NCBI GenBank assembly: GCA_013362295.1
Contig: JABFWJ010000050.1
Coordinates: forward strand, 1 to 8,399
DNA: 8,399 nt
From: Thermoleophilia bacterium
GTDB taxonomy: Bacteria; Actinomycetota; Thermoleophilia; Gaiellales; Gaiellaceae
Reading direction: 5' to 3'
This document shows, one piece after another, positions 1 through 6,615 of the stretch. The position numbers and the translations under genes were made by a program. The notes below the pieces were generated by a model that was not told the DNA's origin, ran no database searches, and saw only the letters and a program-made list of their open reading frames with translations. Within the stretch, counting starts at the first letter, position 1; each line of letters opens with the position of its first letter.

Positions 1-32
1 CGAGCGCGACGAGCGCAAATCCCGCTCGCCGG

Positions 33-52
33 GTCGTCGCCTAAACGACGAC
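33..52. other. Short perfect hairpin upstream of the kinase gene
   Basis: Seven base pairs (GTCGTCG at 33-39 with CGACGAC at 46-52) enclose a six-base loop. One frame entering from the left edge stops at a TAA (42-44) inside the loop. It could be the 3' end and terminator of a gene outside the window. There is no T-run after the stem, and too little upstream sequence is present to identify such a gene. Confidence 0.25.
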
Positions 53-101
53 GGGCCAGTTCGGCCGTCATTCCTGAACCTGTTGGTGAACGCGCCAGCG
101 A

Positions 102-116
102 CATAACTTCACAGGG
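102..116 (+). promoter_or_regulatory. Possible -10 element for a leaderless kinase mRNA
   Basis: CATAAC (102-107) matches four of six bases of TATAAT and ends eight bases before the GTG start at 116. No Shine-Dalgarno sequence sits at useful spacing before that start. This spacing would put the transcript start at or near the start codon, as in the leaderless mRNAs common in Actinobacteria. No convincing -35 box is seen, so this is tentative. Confidence 0.3.
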
Positions 117-1096
117 TGGGTAGCACTGGACCGGAGCCGCTCGGCTGGTTGAGCGAATACTCGGAGCCGGCTTTGCGGGCTGTGTTGCGGGCGGCCGCAC
201 CTCACCTCGCGGATCTGCCGATCGCTCTTGAGGGCACTCCCGACCTCAGCAACCCGATCTGGGCTTCGAGCCGGGCGACTGTCGGTGAACGCATCTTTGC
301 GAAGCTCGCCCTCTCAGAGCGGACGGCTGTCCGCATTTGGCGCGAGGCGCAGGCGCTCGACCTGCTCGGCAACGAGCTGGGACTGGCCGTGCCGAAGCTG
401 ATGGCCGCTAGCCGCAACCCGGCGTTCTCGTCGACTGAGTTGGTCGGCGGCGGCGCGCCACTCAGCTATCAGACCGTCACGGCGGCCGCGCCCGATCGCA
501 TCGCGCAACTCGCGGCTCAGCTCGCGAGCTTCCTCTCTCAGCTACACGCCCCTCACACCCTAGCGCGCGTCCGCGAACGGCTTGACAGTCTGCTCCGGCT
601 GCCCGAACAGGGTCTTCACGTCTCGACGGATGAGTTACGAGCCCGATTCACGACGTTGATCGAGCCGCTCCAGCGGTCAATGGTGAGCCGCTGGTGCGAC
701 TGGGTAGACAACGAGCTCGCGTCCCCAGCTGACACTGTTTTTGTCCATGGCGACTTCCACCCCTACAACCAGCTGTGGGATCTTGACGAGCCGCGTCTTC
801 TGGCGGTCATGGACTTCGAGAACAGCGGACTGGGCGAGCCCGAGTTTGACTTCCGCGTACTTCCCGTCTTCGGGCCTGGGGTTGACCTGCTCGGGTCGAC
901 GGTGAAGCGCTATGAAGCAATATCCGCGCGCAAGCTCAGCCTGTCGCGCATCATGGCCCTCCACCTCCTCAATTACCTCGGCGACGCTCTCTGGCGCACC
1001 GAGGCAGGCATGAGTCTTCCCGAGCCGGGAGATTCACCGGGCGCATACGTCGAGGAGGCAGCAGGCCGCTTGGCTGCCCTCGGCATCGATCCGTGA
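116..1096 (+). CDS. Aminoglycoside phosphotransferase (APH)-family kinase
   Basis: A 326-residue cytosolic kinase-fold protein of the APH/choline-kinase-like superfamily, which moves phosphate from a nucleotide to a hydroxyl of a small molecule. The catalytic loop is clear at residues 209-220: HGDFHPYNQL, with catalytic Asp213 and metal-binding Asn218. The metal-binding Asp is Asp233 in VMDFENSGLGEPEFD. The N-lobe is less conserved: Lys63 (FAKLALS) and Glu77 (WREAQAL) are the likely ATP-anchoring pair. Length is near the family norm and all core motifs are present, so it should be active. The substrate cannot be read from sequence; many relatives act on sugars, amino-alcohols or antibiotics, and resistance should not be assumed. 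The GTG at 116 gives the full N-lobe but has no ribosome binding site, and a TTG at codon 12 is an alternative. No functional neighbour is evident. Confidence 0.85.
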   Translation: MGSTGPEPLGWLSEYSEPALRAVLRAAAPHLADLPIALEGTPDLSNPIWASSRATVGERIFAKLALSERTAVRIWREAQALDLLGNELGLAVPKLMAASRNPAFSSTELVGGGAPLSYQTVTAAAPDRIAQLAAQLASFLSQLHAPHTLARVRERLDSLLRLPEQGLHVSTDELRARFTTLIEPLQRSMVSRWCDWVDNELASPADTVFVHGDFHPYNQLWDLDEPRLLAVMDFENSGLGEPEFDFRVLPVFGPGVDLLGSTVKRYEAISARKLSLSRIMALHLLNYLGDALWRTEAGMSLPEPGDSPGAYVEEAAGRLAALGIDP

Positions 1097-1103
1097 CCGG
1101 TGC

Positions 1104-1143
1104 AGCGCTTGCCAGCGAGCGTCTTGACTGCAAGCGCTCGCTG
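1104..1143. repeat. Two overlapping, mutually exclusive inverted repeats
   Basis: Just after the kinase stop codon, AGCGCTTGC (1104-1112) is a perfect 9-bp inverted match to GCAAGCGCT (1130-1138). CAGCGAGCG (1113-1121) is a perfect 9-bp inverted match to CGCTCGCTG (1135-1143). The right arms share 1135-1138, so only one stem can form at a time. It may end the kinase transcript or a minus-strand transcript. No T-run follows, so a classic intrinsic terminator is not supported. Confidence 0.5.
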
Positions 1144-1194
1144 TCGCGTTTGCGAGACGTTGGGCAGTGCGCAACCGCGAGAGGCTGAAGGGTT

Positions 1195-1440
1195 CGCGTC
1201 GGCACCGAGCGAACGCACCGACTCGGTCTTGCTCCTGCTGCAGACGCCGGTCACCTCCACCCCGTACACCTTTGCGATCTGCACCGCGAATGTGCCGACG
1301 CCTCCCCCCGGCACCGATGATCAGAACCCGCTGGCCCGGTTGGATTTTCCTTGGTCGCGGACAGCCTGCAAGCCGCATAGATTCGAAGCTGGATCGAGGT
1401 TTGACAGCAATCTGTGCGGCGTTAGTCTCACTGCAAAAGA
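1195..1440 (-). pseudogene. Decayed fragment of an MDR alcohol dehydrogenase / quinone oxidoreductase
   Basis: Read on the minus strand, three frames carry consecutive pieces of the nucleotide-binding region of a medium-chain dehydrogenase/reductase. GLQAVRDQG (1374-1348) is followed by KIQPGQRVLIIGAGG (1348-1304), then GGVGTFAVQIAK (1308-1270) and VTGVCSRSKTESVRSLGADA (1254-1195). GxGxxG is the dinucleotide-binding signature, and this order is standard for the family. The frame changes at two homopolymers: a T-run at 1345-1348 (one base short) and a C-run at 1304-1309 (one base extra). Upstream, AVKPRSSFES near 1408-1379 resembles the usual KP...FEE segment but is degraded. After LGADA the similarity stops. 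The N-terminal domain and the C-terminal half are absent, so this is a remnant and not just a sequencing slip. Confidence 0.75.
1401..1428 (+). promoter_or_regulatory. Candidate promoter of the secreted-protein gene
   Basis: TTGACA (1401-1406) is a perfect -35 box. Sixteen bases later TAGTCT (1423-1428) fits the actinobacterial TANNNT -10 pattern. Transcription would start near 1435 and leave an untranslated leader of about 75 bases before the GTG at 1510. The promoter lies inside the degraded dehydrogenase fragment on the opposite strand. It is the best promoter-like match I found in the window. Confidence 0.55.
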
Positions 1441-1499
1441 GGGCGCGGCTCTACGCACTTGCCGTGCGTGCGAGTGCCGCGCCTACCAGGTGCGGGGAG

Positions 1500-1512
1500 A
1501 GGAGGGCCAGTG
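1500..1512 (+). promoter_or_regulatory. Strong ribosome binding site that sets the start of the secreted protein
   Basis: AGGAGG (1500-1505), inside a longer purine run GGGGAGAGGAGGG (1494-1506), precedes a GTG at 1510-1512. The reading frame is open further upstream to 1459, but no comparable site precedes those codons. The GTG at 1510 also places an N-terminal signal peptide correctly. Confidence 0.75.
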
Positions 1513-3318
1513 TCACATGTAGAGGATCGTCGCAGCCTCGGCGGCCTTGTCGTCGTCTTCGCCTGCGCAGCGGCCGCGTTCACCGTCTTGCTTGCTGCGA
1601 GCGGCTCGGCCGGCGGCGCGACGAGCGCGACGACGGGCACGCCGATCGACCTTTCAAACGAGTTCGCGCCGAGCGTCGAGGTCGACCGCGAGATTCCGAA
1701 CTCGCAGAGCTCGGCTCACGTACCGGCGACGCAGGTGCCTCGGCCGCAGAGCAAGCAGGTCGTCTCCTCGAATCCGGGCTTCGGGGGCTTTCTGGGGCTC
1801 ACGCACCGAGATCAACGGCTCGCCGACGGCGGCAACCAGTTCAGCCTCGAGCCGCCGGACCAGGGACTCTGCGTCGGGAACGGCCGGTTGATCGAGGCCG
1901 TCAACGCCGTCTTCGCCGTCTTCGACACCAACGGCACGAAGCTGAGCCCGACGACGGGCGTAACCTCGCTGACGGTCTTCTTCACCGGGCAGCATCAGAT
2001 CGTCCGCACGCCGGCGGTCCGCTTCGGGCCGTTCCTGAGCGACCCGAAGTGCTACTTCGACCCGGCCGTGCAGCGCTTCTTCATGACCGTGGTCGAGATC
2101 GACCGAGATCCGGTCACCGGCTCGCTCGGCCCGCGCGCCAGCCAGCTGGTCGCGGTCAGCAAGACGTCGGCGCCGACGACGAGCAGGAGCGACTGGTTCA
2201 TCTACTCGATCGACACCACGAACGACGGGAACAACGGAACGCCGTCGCACCCGGGCTGCCCGTGCTTCGGCGACCAGCCGTTGATCGGCGCTGACGCGAA
2301 CGCGTTCGTGGTCACGACGAACGAGTTCAATACCTCGTTGTTCGCGGGGGCACCTGTCATCTTCAACGGGGCGCAGATCTACGTGATCGACAAGGCGGCC
2401 GCCGCGGCCGGGACGCTGAGGTTCCAGTTCATCGGTGGCTCGCCGATCCCGCTCGCGGAAGGGCCGGCGTTCACGCTCCAGCCCGCCACCTCGCCGACCG
2501 CCGCCGCGTGGTCGTCGGCGAACGGCGGGACCGAGTTCATGGTCTCCGACCTCGACTTCGACGGGACGCTCGATAACCGGCTCGCCGTCTGGGCGCTGAC
2601 GCACACGAACGCGGTCGCCACCCATGGCGTCCAGCTGAGCCATGTCGTAATCGGGAGCCAGGTCTACGGCCAGCCGCCGGACGCCCAGCAGAAGGACGGC
2701 CCGACGCCGCTCGCCGACATTACGCCGAACGCATTCACGGGCAAGCCGGGGACCGGCCCGGCCGAGCACCTCGAGCTGATTGCGGGGAACGACGACCGCA
2801 TGAACCAGGTCGTCTTCGCCGCCGGGAAGCTGTGGTCGGGCGTCAACACGGTCGTGAAGACCGAGAACGGCATCACCCACGTCGGGATCGCCTATTTCGT
2901 CGTCTCGCCGTCGCTTCCGAACCGCGGGACCCTGAGCGCGACGATCGCGAACCAGGGCTACATCTCCGTGAACGGTGAGAACGTGCTCTATCCCTCGATC
3001 GGCGTCAACAGCGCCGGCATGGGCGTAGTGGGCTTCTCCCTCGTCGGGCCGGACTTCTTCCCGTCGGCGGCATACGCGCCGATCGACGCGGTGAATGGCG
3101 CCGGCACCGTGCACGTCGCGGGCGCCGGTGCGGCGCCCGACGACGGCTTCTCCGGCTACAACTTCTTCAGCGGGGGCAATACGGGGCGCTGGGGCGACTA
3201 CTCGGCCGCCGTCGCCGACTCCTCGGGGACGATCTGGATCGGGCATGAGTTCATCCCGAATGCGCCGCGGACACAGCTCGCCAACTGGGGGACGTTCGTG
3301 AGCCACGTGACGCCGTAG
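1510..3318 (+). CDS. Secreted protein of unknown function, beta-propeller-like
   Basis: From the GTG at 1510 this is a 602-residue exported protein. Residues 1-9 are polar with two arginines. Residues 10-36 are hydrophobic and small (LGGLVVVFACAAAAFTVLL...SGSAGG), a signal peptide or N-terminal anchor; Cys19 lies inside the hydrophobic stretch and is not a lipobox. The mature part is rich in short beta-type segments ending in G/D/N turns, as in sialidase-like propellers, but I recognise no catalytic motif. Visible landmarks are four cysteines (121, 181, 250, 252), DPKCYFDPAVQRFF (178-191), a calcium-loop-like DLDFDGTLD (347-355), and a C-terminal GRWGDYSAAVADSSGTIWIG (559-578) followed by NWGTFVS. 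The RWGDYS...W...NWGT pattern recurs at the end of other large secreted bacterial proteins. It has its own promoter, binding site and terminator, so it is likely monocistronic. The mode of surface attachment is not evident. Confidence 0.8.
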   Translation: MSHVEDRRSLGGLVVVFACAAAAFTVLLAASGSAGGATSATTGTPIDLSNEFAPSVEVDREIPNSQSSAHVPATQVPRPQSKQVVSSNPGFGGFLGLTHRDQRLADGGNQFSLEPPDQGLCVGNGRLIEAVNAVFAVFDTNGTKLSPTTGVTSLTVFFTGQHQIVRTPAVRFGPFLSDPKCYFDPAVQRFFMTVVEIDRDPVTGSLGPRASQLVAVSKTSAPTTSRSDWFIYSIDTTNDGNNGTPSHPGCPCFGDQPLIGADANAFVVTTNEFNTSLFAGAPVIFNGAQIYVIDKAAAAAGTLRFQFIGGSPIPLAEGPAFTLQPATSPTAAAWSSANGGTEFMVSDLDFDGTLDNRLAVWALTHTNAVATHGVQLSHVVIGSQVYGQPPDAQQKDGPTPLADITPNAFTGKPGTGPAEHLELIAGNDDRMNQVVFAAGKLWSGVNTVVKTENGITHVGIAYFVVSPSLPNRGTLSATIANQGYISVNGENVLYPSIGVNSAGMGVVGFSLVGPDFFPSAAYAPIDAVNGAGTVHVAGAGAAPDDGFSGYNFFSGGNTGRWGDYSAAVADSSGTIWIGHEFIPNAPRTQLANWGTFVSHVTP

Positions 3319-3338
3319 CAATAGAGCCGCTGGGAAGA

Positions 3339-3366
3339 AGAAGGGCTGCCGCAGGGCGGCCCTTCT
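3339..3366 (+). terminator. Intrinsic-type terminator after the secreted-protein gene
   Basis: GAAGGGCTGCC (3340-3350) pairs with GGCGGCCCTTC (3355-3365) through 11 pairs including one G-U, closed by the four-base loop GCAG, and A3339-T3366 adds a twelfth pair. It starts 21 bases after the TAG stop and is followed by a pyrimidine-rich tract (TCCTTCTC). It isolates the secreted-protein gene from the transporters downstream. Confidence 0.75.
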
Positions 3367-3438
3367 CCTTCTCGGGCGTGGGTTGGCAGTGGAAGAGCCG
3401 GCGGCTGACTCTGGACTCGGACGAAAGCGCCAGAACAT

Positions 3439-3639
3439 ATGGTCGACGACGAAGCACCGCGGCGAACCGCGGACGCAGCCGTGATCGCCCACACGCTGAT
3501 CGAACTCGACCCGCAGTACCCACGCCTCGGCGACGATGCACTGCGTGACCTCGAGACTGCAAAGCTCCAGCTGGATGCGGAGGCAGCGAGCGGCGACACC
3601 GTGCTTCCCGTCACACCGGGCAGCGCGGCGAGCACGTAG
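3439..3639 (+). pseudogene. Probable C-terminal remnant of a PPK2-family polyphosphate kinase
   Basis: A 66-residue reading frame from an ATG with no ribosome binding site. Its middle, AAVIAHTLIELDPQYP (residues 13-28) and then LGDDALRDLETAKLQLDAEA (30-49), resembles the last helices of PPK2 polyphosphate:nucleotide phosphotransferases, where a VPADxK segment is followed by a helix, a 'xxDPxYP' turn and a final Glu/Lys-rich helix. The Walker A/B catalytic core expected upstream is absent. About 50 bases earlier, in another frame (3387-3431), QWKSRRLTLDSDESAR may be a trace of the 'QWKLSPxDL' segment, which would imply an internal deletion and a frameshift. The match is from memory of the family and covers few residues. 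The alternative is a genuine small gene leading into the transporter operon, since its stop is 15 bases before the MFS start. Confidence 0.5.
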
Positions 3640-3654
3640 AGCGTCTGCCGGCGC

Positions 3655-5112
3655 ATGAGGGTCGGAGCAGCAGTCAGCGCGCTGGGACGCGGGGGCTCGC
3701 GCGTCCTCGTCAGGGCGCTCGGCGGCGCGGAGCGGACGCGCGTGATCCTGCTGCTCGCAGCGGTTCTCGGGCTGAGCAGTGCCGACGCTGCCACGGTGGG
3801 GGCGGCGGCGACGTCGCTGCGAAGCGCGTTGGGAATCAGCAACACGGACATCGGTCTGCTCGTCACGGTGACGTCGCTCGTCGCCGCGCTCGCGAGCTTG
3901 CCGTTCGGCGTCCTCGCCGATCGGGTGCGCCGAACGTGGATGCTCGGCGCCGCGATCGTGTTCTGGGGCGGTGCGATGGTCTGGAGTGCAACCGTCTCGA
4001 ACTTCGACGAGCTGCTCGTGACGCGCCTCTTCCTCGGAGCGGTCACGGCTGCGGCAGGACCGGTGGTCGCGTCACTGGTCGGCGACTACTTCGCACCGTC
4101 GGAGCGCGGGCGCATCTACGGCTACATCCTCGCGGGAGAGCTTGTCGGCGCAGGCGTCGGCTTCGCTGTCACGGGAGACATCGCCGCACTGTCCTGGCGC
4201 GCGGCCTTCGTGATCCTGGCGCTGCCGGCGTTCATCCTGGCCTGGCTCGTCTTCCGTCTGCCCGAGCCGGCACGCGGCGGGCTTGCTCCGCTGGTCGCCG
4301 ACGGCGCGGAGCCCTCCGAGGTGCGGGTGGCGGACGGCGACGATCAGGCCACCGACGCGCAGCGGCTCGCGAGCGAGCGCGGCGTCGAACCCGATCCCGA
4401 ACTCGCCGCGCCCGGTGATCCTCGTCGCATGAACGTGCTCGCCGCGACGCGCTACATCCTCCGAGTCAGGACGAATGTCATCCTGATCGTCTCGAGCGCA
4501 GGCGGCTATTTCTTCCTGGCCGGCATCCAGACCTTCGGCGTCGAGTTCGTCACGCGTCAGTACAGAATCGACCAAGCGCTCGGCACCCTCGTGCTGCTCG
4601 TGGTTGGAGCCGGTGGGGTCATCGGCGTCCTGGCCGGCGGCGCGCTCGGCGACTTCCTGCTGCACCGCGGCTACCTCTCGGGCAGGATCCTCGTCAGCGC
4701 GCTCGCGGCCACGGCGGCCGTAGCGCTCTTCGTCCCGGCGATCTTCACCCGCAGCGCCGTCTCGGCACTTCCCTACATCACGGCCGCCGCTCTGGCGTTG
4801 TCCGCACAGAATCCACCCCTCGACGCGGCCCGTCTCGACATCATGGTTCCCCTGCTCTGGGGACGCGCCGAGGGGGTGCGAACGCTTCTGCGCACGCTCG
4901 CGCAGGCGATCGCGCCGGTGGTGTTCGGCGGCGTGTCCGATTACGTGTTCGGGGGCGGACGCTCCGCTCTGCAGTGGACGTTCGTCCTGATGCTGCTTCC
5001 GCTTGGAGCGAGTGCGTACTTCCTTTTCGAGGCGCTCGAGACGTATCCGCGGGACGTCGCGACGGCGGCTGCCGCGGCACGCGCGCAGGGGCGTGAAGGC
5101 GGGAGGCCGTGA
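3655..5112 (+). CDS. MFS transporter, spinster-like
   Basis: A 485-residue cytoplasmic-membrane carrier with 12 predicted helices (about 29-51, 66-88, 95-112, 119-143, 154-176, 181-201, 272-297, 308-333, 342-364, 369-388, 410-432, 438-461). The loop between helices 2 and 3 carries the MFS motif A, GVLADRVRR (85-93). DYFAPSERGRIYGYILAGE (144-162) after helix 4 and LDAARLDIMVPLLWGRAEGV (389-408) before helix 11 resemble spinster-like MFS proteins. The central loop (about 202-271) is long, hydrophilic and acidic and holds no recognised domain. The ATG at 3655 lacks a good ribosome binding site; a GTG at codon 30 (3742), at the start of helix 1, is possible. Its last bases overlap the start of the next MFS gene, so the two are an operon. 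Substrate unknown. Confidence 0.9.
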   Translation: MRVGAAVSALGRGGSRVLVRALGGAERTRVILLLAAVLGLSSADAATVGAAATSLRSALGISNTDIGLLVTVTSLVAALASLPFGVLADRVRRTWMLGAAIVFWGGAMVWSATVSNFDELLVTRLFLGAVTAAAGPVVASLVGDYFAPSERGRIYGYILAGELVGAGVGFAVTGDIAALSWRAAFVILALPAFILAWLVFRLPEPARGGLAPLVADGAEPSEVRVADGDDQATDAQRLASERGVEPDPELAAPGDPRRMNVLAATRYILRVRTNVILIVSSAGGYFFLAGIQTFGVEFVTRQYRIDQALGTLVLLVVGAGGVIGVLAGGALGDFLLHRGYLSGRILVSALAATAAVALFVPAIFTRSAVSALPYITAAALALSAQNPPLDAARLDIMVPLLWGRAEGVRTLLRTLAQAIAPVVFGGVSDYVFGGGRSALQWTFVLMLLPLGASAYFLFEALETYPRDVATAAAAARAQGREGGRP

Positions 5113-6440
5113 AGAGAAGGCTCGACGTCTCCGACTCGCTCGTCGACCGGCTCACTGACGGTCACGATTGCCACGGTCAGCGCTGGCGCGTGCAGCTTCC
5201 GCGCGAAGGAGCGCCGGTTGAGCAGGTGCGACCGCTGCTGGTTCTTCTCGACCTGCCGACGTTCGGGCTTGCGTTCGCGATCTCGGTCCTGACCACCTAC
5301 GGGCCGGTGATCCTGATCCGTCTCGTCGACTCACCGACGTCGGTCGGCGCCCTGATCGGCGGCGAGGGTGCCTTTGCGCTCGTCGTCCCGCTCGCAGCGG
5401 GTCTGCTCTCCGATCGGCTGCCGCCGTCGCCGCTCGGCCGGCGTCTGCCGTTCGTGCTGGCGGGGGCTCCGCTCGCCGCCGTGGGGCTCGTCGTGTTCCC
5501 GTTCGGTGCCACGATCGGGATCGCCGGGGCGGCGACGCTCGCCTTCTTCGTCGGCTACTACGCCTACTACCCGCCCTACCGCGCACTCTTTCCCGACCTC
5601 CTGCCGCGCGCGCTGTTCGCGCGCGCGCAGGCGGGGCAGGCGGTTGCGCGAGGCGCGGGGCTAGGGCTTGCACTGCTCGCCGGTGGTCTCCTGCTCGGAT
5701 TCTGGGCGCCGCTCCCCTTCCTGCTTGCGGCGGGGATCCTCGTTGCGACCACGATCGCCTTGCTCCCCGTCTTTCGGCTGCAGAGCCGCTGCCGCGACAC
5801 GATTCTCCCGTATCGCCCGGCCTCGATGCCCGGATTCCTCCTGCGCGACCGAAACATGCGCCTGTTCGCAGTCGTCAATGCGCTCTGGGAGTTCAGCTTC
5901 GCAGGCCTGAAGAGCTTCATCGTCCTCTACGTCGTCCGCGGCCTCGGCCATACGTCGGCCGTCGCCTCGGCGGTCATCGCGGTGGTCGCCGTCACGTATG
6001 TCGCCGGTGCGCCGCTGGCCGGTTGGCTCGCAAACCGCTACGGACTCGTGCGCGTTCTGCGGCTCACGAGCCTCGTCTACGGCGTCGGTCTCTTGATCGG
6101 CGCTGTGCCGCGCACGCTCCCTCCGCTCCTCGTCGGGCTTCCGTTCATCGCGCTGGCCGGTGCGATCGTGCTGACGCTCCCGCAGGCGCTGGCGTTCACG
6201 CTTGCGCCGACGGGAAGCGAAGGAGCTGCCGCCGGCCTGCTGGACTTCTCCCGCGGACTCGGGGTCGTCCTCGGGCCGATCGCGGTCGGGACCGTGATCG
6301 GGCTTTCTCGCTCGCTCTTCAGCTCGACGAACGGCTACGCGAGCATGTGGCTCGTCATCGGCGTACCGGTCGTGCTTGCCGCGACGCTCCTCACGCAACT
6401 GGACACGGCAGCTTTGCGTGCGTCGGATGCCGGTGATTGA
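5109..6440 (+). CDS. MFS transporter, SLC45/sucrose-transporter-like
   Basis: A 443-residue membrane carrier with 12 predicted helices between about residues 43 and 430. The helix 2-3 loop reads LSDRLPPSPLGRRLPFVLAG (100-119), the SDRxxSxxGRRxPF form of MFS motif A typical of GPH/SLC45 sucrose-type transporters. YYAYYPPYRALFPDLLP (150-166) after helix 4 matches the conserved RALxxDL region of that group. Sugar or glycoside transport is therefore a reasonable guess, not shown. The GTG start at 5109 overlaps the previous stop (GTGA, 5109-5112). GGGAGG at 5101-5106 is only two bases from it, so initiation may depend on termination-reinitiation. The first 39 residues are polar and absent from typical relatives; a GTG at codon 40 (5226), directly before helix 1, is an alternative start. 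No terminator is obvious after the stop. Confidence 0.88.
   Translation: MKRRLDVSDSLVDRLTDGHDCHGQRWRVQLPREGAPVEQVRPLLVLLDLPTFGLAFAISVLTTYGPVILIRLVDSPTSVGALIGGEGAFALVVPLAAGLLSDRLPPSPLGRRLPFVLAGAPLAAVGLVVFPFGATIGIAGAATLAFFVGYYAYYPPYRALFPDLLPRALFARAQAGQAVARGAGLGLALLAGGLLLGFWAPLPFLLAAGILVATTIALLPVFRLQSRCRDTILPYRPASMPGFLLRDRNMRLFAVVNALWEFSFAGLKSFIVLYVVRGLGHTSAVASAVIAVVAVTYVAGAPLAGWLANRYGLVRVLRLTSLVYGVGLLIGAVPRTLPPLLVGLPFIALAGAIVLTLPQALAFTLAPTGSEGAAAGLLDFSRGLGVVLGPIAVGTVIGLSRSLFSSTNGYASMWLVIGVPVVLAATLLTQLDTAALRASDAGD
5605..5627. repeat. Perfect alternating C-G hairpin inside the second MFS gene
   Basis: Nine base pairs of strictly alternating C and G (5605-5613 with 5619-5627) close a five-base loop TGTTC. 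It encodes part of PRALFARAQA after helix 4, in a conserved part of the protein. The stem is GC-only and of Z-DNA-forming type. It may be a by-product of Arg/Ala codons in a GC-rich genome. Confidence 0.6.
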
Positions 6441-6575
6441 ATCGCGAGCGTGCAGGCGGACGCGCGGTCGGTCGCGGAGGCGTACTACGCAGAGGTCGCT
6501 CGCGGCTGCGCGGAGAAATGCGGCCGGTGTCGGGGTAAGCCGGCTTGTCGGCGGCTACGTCGTGGATCGCTCTCG

Positions 6576-6593
6576 CGGCTTGACCGGAAGCCG
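6576..6593. other. Weak hairpin between the MFS operon and the holin-family gene
   Basis: CGGCTT (6576-6581) pairs with AAGCCG (6588-6593) around a six-base loop; two further pairs are possible past a bulged T. There is no T-run, so a terminator for the MFS operon is only a possibility. The rest of the 175-base gap (6441-6615) shows no recognisable gene. Confidence 0.25.
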
Positions 6594-6609
6594 TCGCGCC
6601 CGTCATCCT
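6580..6609 (+). promoter_or_regulatory. Candidate promoter of the holin-family gene, possibly leaderless
   Basis: TTGACC (6580-6585) matches five of six bases of the -35 consensus. Eighteen bases later CATCCT (6604-6609) is a weak -10 box (CANNNT). It ends six bases before the ATG at 6616, so transcription would begin at the start codon. No Shine-Dalgarno sequence precedes that ATG, which fits a leaderless message. Confidence 0.4.
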
Positions 6610-6615
6610 GCACTC

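Noticed and set aside
3..44. Possible C-terminus of an upstream gene (ATSAN followed by a TAA), recalling the TSAN motif of Sua5/YrdC proteins
   Set aside because: Only 13 codons are visible and the residues after the motif do not fit that family; coincidence is likely.
1167..2294. A 375-codon plus-strand open frame overlapping the secreted-protein start
   Set aside because: It is extremely Arg-rich from residue 1 on and is the out-of-frame reading of the real gene.
1654..3492. A 612-codon open frame on the minus strand opposite the secreted-protein gene
   Set aside because: The translation is Arg-rich and low in complexity, resembles no family, and lies antisense to a frame with a signal peptide, binding site and terminator. 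It is a shadow of GC-rich coding DNA.
3198..4046. A 282-codon minus-strand open frame across the MFS start
   Set aside because: Low-complexity Ser/Arg/Ala/Thr translation, antisense to transporter helices and to the terminator; no family resemblance.
5661..6398. A 245-codon minus-strand open frame within the second MFS gene
   Set aside because: Highly charged Arg/Glu/Asp repeats typical of the antisense of membrane helices.
6450..6615. Plus-strand frame from a GTG at 6450 starting VQADARSVAEAYYAEVARG with two CxxC-like cysteines
   Set aside because: It has no ribosome binding site, becomes Arg-rich after about 40 residues and runs out of frame through the holin-family gene. I could not match the start to any family.
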